From Papio anubis (Eukaryota > Chordata > Mammalia > Primates > Cercopithecidae): a DNA stretch of 64,000 nt. Below, one piece after another: positions 23,648-34,334 of the stretch. Location: positions 96,008,426 through 96,072,425 of the forward strand of contig NC_044981.1 of the NCBI RefSeq assembly GCF_008728515.1, in the 5' to 3' direction. Made by a program: the position numbers and the translations under genes. The notes under the pieces were generated by a model that ran no database searches, was not told the origin of the DNA, and saw only the letters and a program-made list of their open reading frames with translations. The stretch's first letter is position 1. Each line of letters begins with the position of its first letter.

Positions 23648-23848
23648 CTTAAATTCATTCTTTTTGATAACACCTTGTTGAAAATGTTGGCGAATTTCGT
23701 GCAAGACCGTAAGCATTGCAATGTTGGTTTTTCCAGCTCCTGTAGGGGCACAAATCAGCATGTTCTCATTGGTGTTGTAGGCAGTCTCAAACACTATTGA
23801 CTGGATTCTATTGAGTCTCTTCATTCCTTTAAAAGCCAGCTGTCCAAT
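23648..23848 (-). CDS. ASCC3: ASCC3 coding exon with Walker A motif of helicase cassette 1
   Basis: This 201-nt exon holds 67 codons, phase 0 on both sides. It begins IGQLAFKGMKRLNRIQSIVF, a Q-motif-like stretch in which RIQ contacts the adenine in related enzymes. It then carries the Walker A P-loop (helicase motif I) APTGAGKT at exon residues 34-41, whose GKT lysine and threonine bind ATP phosphates and magnesium. The helix after the P-loop reads NIAMLTVLHEIRQ. The exon ends with NEFK before the donor GTAAGTAAA; open-frame residues beyond it are intron read-through. The acceptor follows a run of nine T (TTTTTTTTTAG). This is the nucleotide-binding core of the first, N-terminal ATPase cassette. 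Confidence 0.97.
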
Positions 23849-24359
23849 CTAAAAAAAAAGGCATCATCCATTATAAATAGTAACAATGTGAAGGACCCAT
23901 ACAAATCATTATGTGCAAACATTTATTTCCTTTGTTTATTAAAAAAAGACTAACTTGTAGTTTCACAATGTGTCTTTTATTTAAACGGAGGTGTATGCAG
24001 TTGAGAATAACTGAAAAATATTGTACAATTCGAATGTACTTGAAATGGTAACTCGATAAATTTGAAAAATATGACTCTATACCTAAATTTTAGAATACAA
24101 TTCTTAAGTAAAAAAGATGATAAATTAGTAATGTGAGAAAACAAAATTAAAGACAGGTTTTTTTTAGTTCATGTTCATTTACAAATTTCATCATGATGTT
24201 CTAATTTATCTAGTCTAGATTAAAGATGACTAATGAAACAGCAAACAAGATACTTCTTGAAGATACAAATCAATAGCAAATTCTATTTCATGTGTTTTTA
24301 AAAAAAACTTAAAAAAAAATGCAGCTGTAATAGTAGGAACAAAAGCCATAGACTACACT

Positions 24360-24510
24360 TACACAGAGTTTGCACTGCAACATGTGCAGGTGTAGAATCT
24401 TTGATACTATTTTGTTTAATCCTCAAAACAATTATTTGGTGTAGGTACTCTTATTATGTCCCTTTAATCAAAAAGAAACTAAGACCCAGAGCAGTTAAAT
24501 AATTTTTTCC
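24360..24510 (+). repeat. MIR
   Basis: The stretches TTGTTTAATCCTCAAAACAA, TTTGGTGTAGGTACTCTTAT and AAACTAAGACCCAGAGCAGT match the MIR core in order. Confidence 0.8.
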
Positions 24511-24589
24511 TAAAATTTTCCTATATAAAAGTCTTATATGAAAACTAAAGGTCTGAGAGTAAACAAAACACTGGTTGAGATTATTTGCA

Positions 24590-27500
24590 GAAACTTGGAA
24601 TGGCTATATTAATATCAGAAACAATAAATTTTGAAGCCAAGAATATTACCAGCAAAACAGAAAGTCATTTCGTAATGACAGAGGTAAATTAATCAATATG
24701 ATATAATAGTCCTAAACATTTGTATAACTAATAACAGATCTTCAAAATACATGAAGTAAAAACTGAAGACATGCAAAGGGAAATAGGCAAATCCACCATT
24801 ATAGTCAAAGATTTCAATATCACTCTTCAAAATCTGTAGAACAAGGAGGCATGAAAATCAGCAAGGCTACCATAGACTTGAATGGCACTATAAACCAACT
24901 TGACCTGATTGACACTTATTCATCTAACAATAGTAGAACACATGTTCTCTTCCACTGCTCTTGGAACATTTAAGTTATAATATATTCTTGGTCAAAAAAC
25001 AAGTCTTAATAAATTGAAAAGGAAGACAGTCATGCAAAGCATATTCTCTGACTGCAATGGAATTAAATCAGGTACGCTTATTAGAAAGATACTTGGAAAA
25101 TATCTAAGTATTTGAAACAAAATAGCATACCTCCTTAAAGAGCACACTTCCTACCACTGATGAAAGAAGAAATCAAAACAATTTTTAAGTATTCTTAACT
25201 GAAGGGAAATAAAAATTTATTATGTGAAAATTTGTAGAGACTGCTAAAATAATACTTAGGGGAAATTTTGTAGCACTAACCACTATATTTAAAAAGAAGA
25301 TACCACATGATCTCACTCACATGTGGAATCTGAAAACGTTCATATCATCGAAGTAGCGAGTATAATAGTGGTTACCAGAAGCTACAGAGGACGGGGGGAA
25401 GAAAAGCATGGGAAAAGGTTGGTCAATGAGTTCAAAGTTACAGTTAGATAGGAAGATTAAGTTCTGGTGTCTTATTACACAGAGACTATAGCAAATAATA
25501 ATGTATATTTCAAGATAGCTAGAAGAAAGGACTTTGAATGTTATAATCACAAAGAAATAATAAACATTTAAAGTGACAGATATGCTAATTACCCAGATTT
25601 GATCATTATGCACTATACACATGCATTAACACATCACATGGTACCTTTATTTATTATTTGTCAATTACAAATAAAACTTTTCAAAATAATCCATTAAAAA
25701 AGAAAAAAGAAGGTTTCAAAAGAATAACTTTATTTTCCAAAATAAAAAATTAGAAAAAGAAAAACAAAACCAAAGCAGAATAAAGGAAATAATTATAAAG
25801 ATCAATGAAACAAAAAACAGAAAAGGATGATTCTTTGAAATTAATAAAATTGATTAACCTCTGGGCAGACTGATCAGGAAAAATAAGGGAAGATACTAAT
25901 TATCAATACCAAGAATGAGAAAAGTGGCATCACTAGAGATAATACAGGTATTAAAAGTATAGTAAGAAAATGTAATGAACAACTACATGCCAGTAAATTT
26001 GACAACTCAGATGAAATGGGCAACTTTCTTAAACAACATAAATTGCCAAAGCTCACTCAAAAACAAATACACAACCCCATATCTATTAAAGAAATTAAGA
26101 ATGAGGTTAAAATTATTTACACACAAAAAAAACAAAAAAACCTTGAGGGCCAGAGAGATTCTCAAATGAATTCCACCTAAAGTATAAGATGGAAATAATA
26201 TCAATTCTACATGGAGTTTTAAACTATTTCAAAAAAAAATGTAAAAAAAGGAATACTCCCCAAATCATTCTATGAAGCTATCACTGCCCCAATATAAAAG
26301 CCAGATGAAATAAAATCACAGACTAATACCCCTCAAAGCATAAATATAAAATTATAAACAACATAATACATCACAGAAAAACTTCATGATCACCTTAATA
26401 AATGCACAAAAAGCTTTTTACAAAATCGAACATTCATTTATTATGATTTTTTGTCTTAATTTTAGCAAACCAGAAGTAGAGGAGAATCCCTCAACCCAAC
26501 AGAGGGCATCTACAAAAATGTTACAGCCGTTCCCATCATATTAACAGGGTAAGACTGAATGCTTTCCTCTAAAACCAGGAATAGGAAGGCTGTTACACTC
26601 ACTCACCAATTAACATTGTATTGGAGGTTCTATCCACTTAACATTGTACTGGAGTGCAATCAGAAAAGGGGTGGAAAAAAAAGAAATAAAGTCATTAATA
26701 TAAAAAAGGAAGAAAACAATACCTGTATTTAGAGATGACCTGATTGTCTATGTAAAAAATCAGATGGAATTTACAAAAGAGCTCCTAAAGCTAATGTGTG
26801 GATTCAGGAAGGCTGGAGAATGCAAGACTAACAACTAGAAAATTACATTTCTATATACCAGCAATGAAATACCTGAAAGCAATTTTTTTAATCAATAAAA
26901 ATAGCACTCTGTTATGAATTTCTTAAGGATAAATATGAAAAGAAATGGGAAAGGCCTGTATACTGAAAACTACACTATTTTGCTAAATGAAAGATACAAT
27001 TCTTAAGACGTCTTCTTTTTTTTTTTTTTCCCCCCCAAACTCATCTACAGATTCAATGCAATTTCAATCAAAATCCCACCAGGCATTCCTATGGAAATTG
27101 GCAAGCTGACTTTAAAATTCATATGGAAACACACATGACCTAGAAGGAACAAAACAAATTTGAAAAAGAATAACAATGTTAGGGAGCTAAAACTACCTGA
27201 TATCAAAAATTATTAAAACACTAGAGAAATCAAAACAGCATAGTATTTACATAAACATAAACAAATAAATCAAGGAACTGAATAGAAAATCCAGATCCAC
27301 ACATATTTGGACAACTGATTTTTGACAAGAGCTGAAAGGCAATGTAGATGACAAAGGTCAGCATTTTCAATAAATGATGCTAGAACAAATGAGTATACAC
27401 ATGTTTAAAAAATGACTTGAATCCATACCTTGTGTCACATACAAAAATTAACTCAAAATGAATCACTGACTAAAAGTAAAGCCTGAGAGTATAAAACATG

Positions 27501-28668
27501 TAGAAGAAAAGATGAAAGAAATTCTTTGTGGATGTGAGTTATGCCAAGATTTCTTAAATAAAATAAAAATCTATAAACAAATCAGTAAATTTCACTTAAG
27601 CAAAATGGAAAACCTATTATCTTTAAGATACTGTTAAGAAAATAAAAAGAGAAGCCATAGAATGGGAGAAAAATCTTTGCAATACATATATCAGATAAAG
27701 TACTTATATGTAGAATATATTAAAAACTCAACAAAACAATAAAGAAAATAAGCAATTTAATTTTAAGAGTAGGTAACGATGTGAAGAATCATTTCACCAA
27801 AGAAAATATATAGATGTCAAATAAGCACACATAAAAATGCTCAACATCATTAGTTATTAGGGAAATAAAAATTAAAATCACTATTATGCACCTATTAAAA
27901 TGGCTAACATTTAAAAAATTGGCAAAATGTTTAATAATTTAAATATTTTAAATTGCAAGTATTGTTGAGCATGTAGAGAAAAAAAGAATTCACACATACT
28001 GATAGTAGATAAACTAAATGTACAATCACTTTAATAAAACAATCTAGCAAGCTTTTTTTGTTTTGTTTTGTTTTTGGTTTTTGGTTTTTTTTTTTTTTTT
28101 GAGACTGAGTCTCACTCTGTTGCCCAGGCTGAGTTGCAGAGGCACGATCTCGGCTCACTGCAAGCTCTGCCTCCTGGGTTCACGCCATTCTCCTGCCTCA
28201 GCCTCTCGAGTAGCTGGGACTACAGGTGCCAGCCACCACGCATGGCTAATTTTTTTTGTATTTTTAGTAGAGATGGGGTTTCACCAGGCTAGCCAGGATG
28301 GTCTAGATCTCCTGACTTCATGATCCACCAGCCTCAGCCTCCCAAAGTGCTGGGATTATAGGCGTGAGCCACCGCATCCGGCCCAATCTAGTAAGTTTTT
28401 AAAAGTTAAACAAACATACAACTAAATTAAATGTACAATCACTTTAATAAAACAATCTAGCAAGTTTTTAAAAGTTAAACCTATACCTAACATACCCCTT
28501 TGAGGGTCTACCCAAGAGAAAAAGAAGTATATGTACATACAAAAAGATGTATATGAACGTTCATAGCAGTTTTACCTGTAATAGCTTAAAACCATTCAAA
28601 TGTCCATCAATAGATAAATGGATAAACAAAATGTTATATATTCATACAATGGAATACTACACAGCATT
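24590..28668 (+). mobile_element. Old L1M array (ORF2 and 3' UTR pieces)
   Basis: 24590-25300 resembles the endonuclease part of ORF2. 25300-25690 is an L1M 3' end (CACATGATCTCACTCACATG, GTATAATAGTGGTTACCAGA). 25690-27960 is a second ORF2 piece running through the reverse transcriptase (AGCAAACCAGAAGTAGAGG) to GGGAAATAAAAATTAAAATC. 28480-28668 ends with AATGGAATACTACACAGCAT. The 3' UTR piece in the middle means at least two L1M copies, or one rearranged copy. All frames are broken. Two AluYs have landed at its 3' end. Confidence 0.7.
28052..28383 (-). mobile_element. AluY, full length, minus orientation
   Basis: Complete Alu with a long T-rich start that includes TTTTGTTTTGTTTTTGG. It is flanked by CAATCTAGCAAG (28040-28051) and CAATCTAGTAAG (28384-28395), a target duplication with one difference. 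It sits inside one copy of a locally duplicated about 57-bp segment (see findings). Confidence 0.93.
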
Positions 28669-29022
28669 GGCCGGGTGTAGTGGCTCATGCCTGTAATCCC
28701 AGCACTTTGAGAGGCCGAGGCGGGCGAATCACAAGGTCAGGAGATCGAGACCATCCTGGCTAACACAGTGAAACCCCACCTCTACTAAAAAAAATACAAA
28801 AAATTAGCTGGGTGTGGTGGCAGGTGCCTGTAGTCCCAGCTACTCAGGAGGCTGAGGCAGAAGAATGGCGTGAACCCGGGAGAAGGAGCTTGCAGCGAGC
28901 CGGGATTGTGCCACTGTACTCCAGCCTGGGCGACAGAGCGAGACTCCGTCTCAAAATAAAACAAAACAAAACAAAACAAAACAAAACAAAACAAAACAAA
29001 ACAAAACAAAACAAAACAAAAA
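28669..29022 (+). mobile_element. AluY, full length, with (AAAAC)n tail
   Basis: Complete forward Alu starting GGCCGGGTGTAGTGGCTC. Its tail is a pure pentamer run of about 13 AAAAC units (28957-29020). It lies 285 bp from an AluY of opposite orientation and is antisense to ASCC3. Confidence 0.95.
28957..29022. repeat. (AAAAC)n microsatellite in Alu tail
   Basis: About 13 perfect AAAAC units in tandem, the typical degeneration product of an Alu poly-A tail. Probably length-variable. Confidence 0.95.
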
Positions 29023-29189
29023 GAGATCATAGTAGTATCTCTTAGGCCTAGGCAGGCCAATTAAACATCTGAGAGTACCACTGATACCTTCTTCATCAAT
29101 TTCTCCTGATCACTTAGCCTCGGAAGGACAGTACAGCACATTTTTCAGGATACTGGGCTTATAGTCAGAGACTCAAGTTAAAATACTCG

Positions 29190-29390
29190 CTTTGCCACTA
29201 TTTGCAATATAACTTTTAAGAAACTTAATATCTCTAAATTATATTTTCTCATCTGCAAGGTAATATTGCAAGTACGACCTGCAGGTAACTTAAGATCTCT
29301 AAATTCAATTTCCTCATCTGCAAGGTAATATTGCAAGGTAAAGGTGTTATCTTTATAACACAAGGAAGTTACAAAAATTAATTTAAAAAC
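29190..29390 (-). repeat. MIR-like fragment with internal 65-bp duplication
   Basis: TCATCTGCAAGGTAATATTG and flanks resemble the MIR segment TCATCTGTAAAATGGG in the reverse reading. The unit starting AACTTAATATCTCTAAATT (29222) recurs at 29287. Confidence 0.55.
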
Positions 29391-29395
29391 AGCTA

Positions 29396-29580
29396 ACAAT
29401 TATGGAGGGCTCACTATGGGCTAAGCACAGGAGTCCTTGACATAAAATATCCTAATTATTTCTATAGCCATACCAGAATATTTTATAGATGAGGAAACTG
29501 AAACTTGAAAAAGTTTGTTTCAGTTCACACAGCTATAAATGGTAAAGCTAGTATTTGAGGTCATATAGTATAACTTCAAA
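29396..29580 (+). repeat. MIR
   Basis: GCTCACTATGGGCTAAGCAC, TAGATGAGGAAACTGAAACT and CACACAGCTATAAATGGTAA follow the MIR core in order. Confidence 0.85.
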
Positions 29581-29814
29581 ACCAGTCTTTAATTAGATAA
29601 TATATAAAAATCATATACTATAAACCATACACAGAGATGGTACTTGTTAAATACATTGAAATAAATTAATGGTAGCTATTATCATTACTGTCATATGTCA
29701 TTTCATTTTTATATAAGATTTACTAAAATATTGCTGTGAATGAATGCAGCAATTTCCAGTTTTTATAGACTTATGACAAGAAACAGAGTATACTATCCAT
29801 AAACTACAAATCTG

Positions 29815-30205
29815 ATCATGTCACATTCCAGCTTACAAAATGTTCCAAGACTTCTCATTGACTCTTCATTACCATTCAAGTTTAAGCTCAAAAGCAATCT
29901 CTGGTTCTCTCCAATTCCCTAAACAATTGTTATCTTTATTTCTTTACGCTTCACCATATTTTAGAAGATTTAAGGAACTACCATAGCTTCTCTCGACAAC
30001 TAGACACTCAGACAATCCTCTTTATATATTATTATTATGACCCGTAACCACAAATATTGAAATGAGTCCTTTATATGTATTTCTGACCCATTGGATTGAA
30101 ACTAAGGGTTCTGTTTTTTATTACTCTTTGTATTACCCCAGTACCTAATCAATTGCCAGGAACATAATAGGCTGCTAAATAAATTTTTATTGAATGATTT
30201 TACGC
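29815..30205 (+). repeat. L2 3' end
   Basis: AATCTGATCATGTCACATTC, TCCAAGACTTCTCATTGACT, CAGTACCTAATCAATTGCCA and ATAAATTTTTATTGAATGA follow the L2 3' region through to its terminus. Confidence 0.8.
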
Positions 30206-30597
30206 TGGCTACTAGCAAAAAGAACTATAATTAAATGAGGGGAAAAGTTTAAAGATATACACTGCATACATAATATCCTCCAAAGAAATACTAAATTGAA
30301 TCTAACCAAAATATGTAGCAGTTTAGCAAAAGCCCTATAATCAACTTTCAGTAAAAAACTTATTTCTGTGTTTTTGAAGGTTATAATTCAAGAAATAAAG
30401 TATCAGAAGAATATACTAACAAACAAAACCTATTACATACATAGAGGTTTATAACATTCTAATCAATTCAACAATCGTTTACTGATTGTTATTATACTAA
30501 GGAGTTCCTTCAATACAAATATTTGTTTTCATAACAAAAGTTAGACAACGTTTAAAATGATCCTTAAAATTGACTAATTTCTGGGTTTTGTTGATGA

Positions 30598-31167
30598 TTT
30601 TTGAGACAGCATCTGGCTCTGTTGCCCAGGCTGAAGCGCAGTGTAGCAATCATAGCTCACCGCAACCTCAAACTTCTGTAGACAAGTGATCCTCCTGCCT
30701 CAACCTTCTGAGTACCTGGGACTACAAGTGCATGTTACCACACTCAAGTAACTTCTTTTTTTTTTTTTTTTGCAGCTGGAGTGCAATGGCGCTATCTCAG
30801 CTTACTGCAACCTCCGCCTCCTGGGTTCAAGCAATTCTCCTGCCTCAGCCTTCTCAGTAGCTGGGACTACAGGCGCCTAACACCACGCCTGGCTAATTCT
30901 TTGTATTTTTAGTAGAGACAGGGTTTCACCATGTTAGCCAGGGTGGTCTCGATCTCCTGACCTTGTGATCCGCCCAGCACAGCCTCCCAAAGTGCTGGGA
31001 TTACAGGCATAAGCCACTGTGCCCGGCCCTAACTTTTTTATTTTTAGTAGAGACAAGGTCTTGCTGGTCTTGCTCAGACTGATCTTTGAACTCCTGGGCT
31101 CAAGTTATCCTCCCACCTCAGCCTCCCAAAGCACTGGGATTACAGTTGTGAGCTACCACACCTGGCC
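30598..31167 (-). mobile_element. Old AluJ split by a younger Alu
   Basis: The outer element consists of 30598-30754 (GAGACAGCATCTGGCTCTG to ACACTCAAGTAAC) and 31029-31167 (CTAACTTTTTTATTTTTAG to CACACCTGGCC). Together they make one diverged AluJ in reverse orientation. A second Alu occupies 30755-31028. Confidence 0.88.
30755..31028 (-). mobile_element. Alu (AluS-like) nested inside AluJ, missing its right-arm end
   Basis: After a T16 run the sequence goes straight to GCAGCTGGAGTGCAATGGCG. The usual GAGACGGAGTCTCGCTCTGT block next to the tail is absent. The remainder is complete to GTGCCCGGCC. A short TAACTT is shared on both sides. Confidence 0.88.
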
Positions 31168-31759
31168 CTAGCTTGTTGTTTAAAGGAAGAAAAAGGCATA
31201 TTTAAAATCAGATTAAATCACTAAGGTTTCTATAATAAAGATATGAACTATATGCTGAGGTATGTAAGGGAGAGGCAGTCACTAAGCATGCCATATCAGG
31301 TACAAGAAACAGGATATTAGAAAAACACTTAGGGCTAGTGAAAAGCAGTAGCAAAGATGATGAAGATGGAAAAGTAGGCCAAGAGCAGACTACAAAAAGC
31401 CACATATGCCACACTGAAGGAGCTGACCTTTTCTTCACTCATTTACCAAGTTACTAAATGAGCACCAAATTATTGAATGAAATAGCCGGGGACTTTTTCA
31501 GCCACTAGGGATGTAACTGTGAACAAAAGTGACACAGTTACTATTTAAGGTCTCTTTTAAGCAAGGAAGCTACATATTATATTTCCTATTTGGAATATAA
31601 TAAAAAATATTTAAAACCATAGAAATAATAAATTTCTCTTCTGAGAACAAGAAGGCTTATATTTAAATTATGAAAGAAAAATTCAATATGAAGAAAAGAC
31701 ATTATAAAGACTCCTCTGGAAACATCTCTAAAAGGTTATTTTAGAGACTACGTGAAGAA

Positions 31760-31885
31760 ATTATCAGAGGGAACTGAGACCTAGAGAGGTTAAATAACTT
31801 ACTCAAGTCCACACTGCTAATAAATTTGGTCGAGACAGGACATAAACTCAGTTTGTCCTAGCTCAAATACAAATTACCACCCAAT
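31760..31885 (+). repeat. MIR fragment
   Basis: GAACTGAGACCTAGAGAGGT, TAAATAACTTACTCAAGTCC and CACTGCTAATAAATTTGG follow the MIR 3' half. Confidence 0.75.
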
Positions 31886-31976
31886 TTACTGTTTAAAATA
31901 ATATGATGATTTATCTTGCTGGTTAAGTATTCTCTACATTTATTTCAAAATAAACATTTCAAAAAAGTCCTTATAA

Positions 31977-32048
31977 TATTCTTGCATATATATACATCAC
32001 TCTATATATGCATATATATAGAGAGTGATGTATATATATGCAAGAATA
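31977..32048. repeat. AT-rich near-perfect inverted repeat (hairpin)
   Basis: The left arm TATTCTTGCATATATATACA through ACTCTATATATG (31977-32010) is complementary to the right arm CATATATATAGAGAGTGATG through GCAAGAATA (32011-32048). It is almost spacer-free; the right arm has about four extra bases near the centre. A smaller palindromic stretch (TTCTTATAAGAA) follows at 32069-32080. Confidence 0.88.
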
Positions 32049-32079
32049 TATATAATATTCTCATAATGTTCTTATAAGA

Positions 32080-33110
32080 ATAATATAAGAACATGCTGAA
32101 TAGAAACAGCAAATTAAAAAGGAAAAACCCTCCAAAGCTACAAACATATTTAAAACAGCCCATGTTTTGTACCATTCCCTATAAAGTTTCTTTTTATTTT
32201 TCATTTCAAATTAAGGAAAATGAATGAAATAATTTTCACCAATAAACTTGTTGGTAAAAATAAAAGGAATGTGCACAGACAGCAATTGTGATGGCAGTAA
32301 AAAAAAAAAAAAATCACTAGAGGGCTCAGTATACTTGATATTGTGAACTGTGGTTTAAGCTACTGGCACATGAAATAATTAATGTCCATTATGCATAGAT
32401 TTCTTATATTTGAATGATATTCAAATTATATTCACAAATGCTTTAAGTTAAGAAAACAAATGATTACAGAAGAAGAAGAAGAATGTGGGTTATATCAAAA
32501 CTCTATTTTATTCAACTTTAGAACTACATGCTAATAATGTTTGTTTTATTTATATTTCCTGCATACACAATACGTAATGAAATGCAGCTAATCTTTGCTT
32601 CCAAATATTTGACGTTCTTCTAACTTAAAACATTTCATATTGATTTTATATATTAATGAATAAAGTTAAACTGAAATTATTTCTTAACAAATCAGCATTT
32701 GCTTTTAAACAGAAAACTGAGAGTCTCATGATCATTTATCTTAAGTGCTTTATATTTAATCCAGATAGTCGTTCTAAATATATACCATTTTCCTTTTTAA
32801 TTGGTTCTAACTAATAAGCATTTTCAAAACATACCATAATTAGCAGACCAGAAACATTTTAAGTGTTACAAGCTTCATCCTACATCCCACTTGTCTATAC
32901 ATATTTGGGACTCACCAGACTACTGATCTTACAAACATACACCAGACTACTGATTTTAACATACACTTGTCTTACATATTTGCGACTCACTAGACTACTG
33001 AAATAAGATGACTCATTTATGAAATTCCATGGAAAGTGTAGGTTTTGGATATCCATTTATCAAATACTGGTAATACAGGCTACTCGTGAGTGCACACTCT
33101 ATTTTTTAAA
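32080..33110. other. Intron without a recognised element, except a local triplication
   Basis: AT-rich. A local duplication series lies at 32889-33001: AGACTACTGAT or close variants occur three times. No gene or repeat family recognised. Confidence 0.5.
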
Positions 33111-33118
33111 ATAAACTG

Positions 33119-33645
33119 GGCATATATACCCAAAGGATTATAAATCATGCTGCTATAAAGACACATGCACACGTATGTTTATTGCGGCACTATTCACAAT
33201 AGCAAAGACTTGGAACCAACCCAAATGTCCATTAGTGACAGACTGGATTAAGAAAATGTGGCACATATACACCATGGAATACTATGCAGCCATAAAAAAG
33301 GATGAGTTTGTGTCCTTTGTAGGGACATGGATGCAGCTGGAAACCATCATTCTCAGCAAACTGTCTCAAGAACAGAAAAACAAACACCGCATGTTCTCAC
33401 TCATAGGTGAGAATTGAACAATGAGATCACTTGGACTCTGGAAGGGGAACATCACACACTGGGGCCTATCACGGGGAGCGGGGAGGAGGGAGGGGGGAGG
33501 GATGGCATTGGGAGTTATACCTGATGTAAATGACGAGTTGATGGGTGCTGACAAGTTGATGGGTGCAGCACACCAACATGGTATACATATGTAACAAACC
33601 TGCACGTTGTGCACATGTACCCTAGAACTTAAAGTATAATAATTA
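33119..33645 (+). mobile_element. 5'-truncated L1PA (last ORF2 codons and 3' UTR)
   Basis: It starts in ORF2 (CATATATACCCAAAGGATTA). The last 80 ORF2 residues are open at 33175-33417 (MFIAALFTIAKTWNQPKCPL to the SLIGEN terminus). A 3' UTR with GGGGAGGAGGGAGGGGGGAG follows, then TGACGAGTTGATGGGTGCTG, a doubled GTTGATGGGTGC motif typical of middle-aged L1PA, and AACTTAAAGTATAATAATT. A possible degraded target duplication (AAACTGG) lies at either side. Confidence 0.9.
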
Positions 33646-33899
33646 AAAAACAAAAACTGGATGATACTATTTAGCTGGAAGAACAAAAATATACAGTAAA
33701 CATACCTCATTGTTTATAATAATCATATGTATTTATTTTGTCAGTTAATTAAAAAGCATTAACTAGGCATCTAAGATGAACCTAGGAACATGCTGTCCCT
33801 CCTAAACTAGTGTAAACATCATAAGCTTAAGTTTAAGATATTCAAAGGATATTAAAATTTCAGCATATATTTATCATAAATCATATAGTTACCAAGGAC

Positions 33900-34085
33900 A
33901 CACATTACATGATTTTCACAGTTTTTCTCTGGCTCCCTATAGGATGTGGCTTAGGCTCAAAATTTCAGAATCAGAGATGACAGCCACTCCACACACTCAG
34001 TCCAAGTTTTATATGCTGGAATCCCACCACTCTAATATTCCTCACAAACCTGGCTCCATGCCATAATCTATGTAAAAGTCACGAG
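33900..34085 (+). repeat. Weak L2-like fragment
   Basis: TCTGGCTCCCTATAGGATGT, TAGGCTCAAAATTTCAGAAT and ACAAACCTGGCTCCATGCC resemble the L2 3' half. Confidence 0.4.
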
Positions 34086-34334
34086 GTTAAAAATCAGTTT
34101 ACATGAATACCTTATTTAACATACTTGAGTATTCACTAGATGATCAGATGATTTTCTTTTAGATAACTGGATAAATGTTTTCATTTAAAGGTCTTCAAGT
34201 ACTGACTACTTTATATGTGTGTGTATGTGTGAGCGTATAAAACTATTTTCGATAATTACTCTAAAATAGATGACTTTGGGCTTTTCCTAAACAGGATACA
34301 TTTTTAAAAATCTCTGATCTGTCATTTTTAGCTG

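Noticed and set aside
28785..29060. 91-codon minus-strand frame rich in Phe/Cys/Leu
   Set aside because: It is the translated (AAAAC)n tail and AluY, not a gene.
33175..33417. 80-codon open frame with a recognisable protein end
   Set aside because: It is the C-terminus of L1 ORF2 in a truncated L1PA tail, with no promoter or start of its own.
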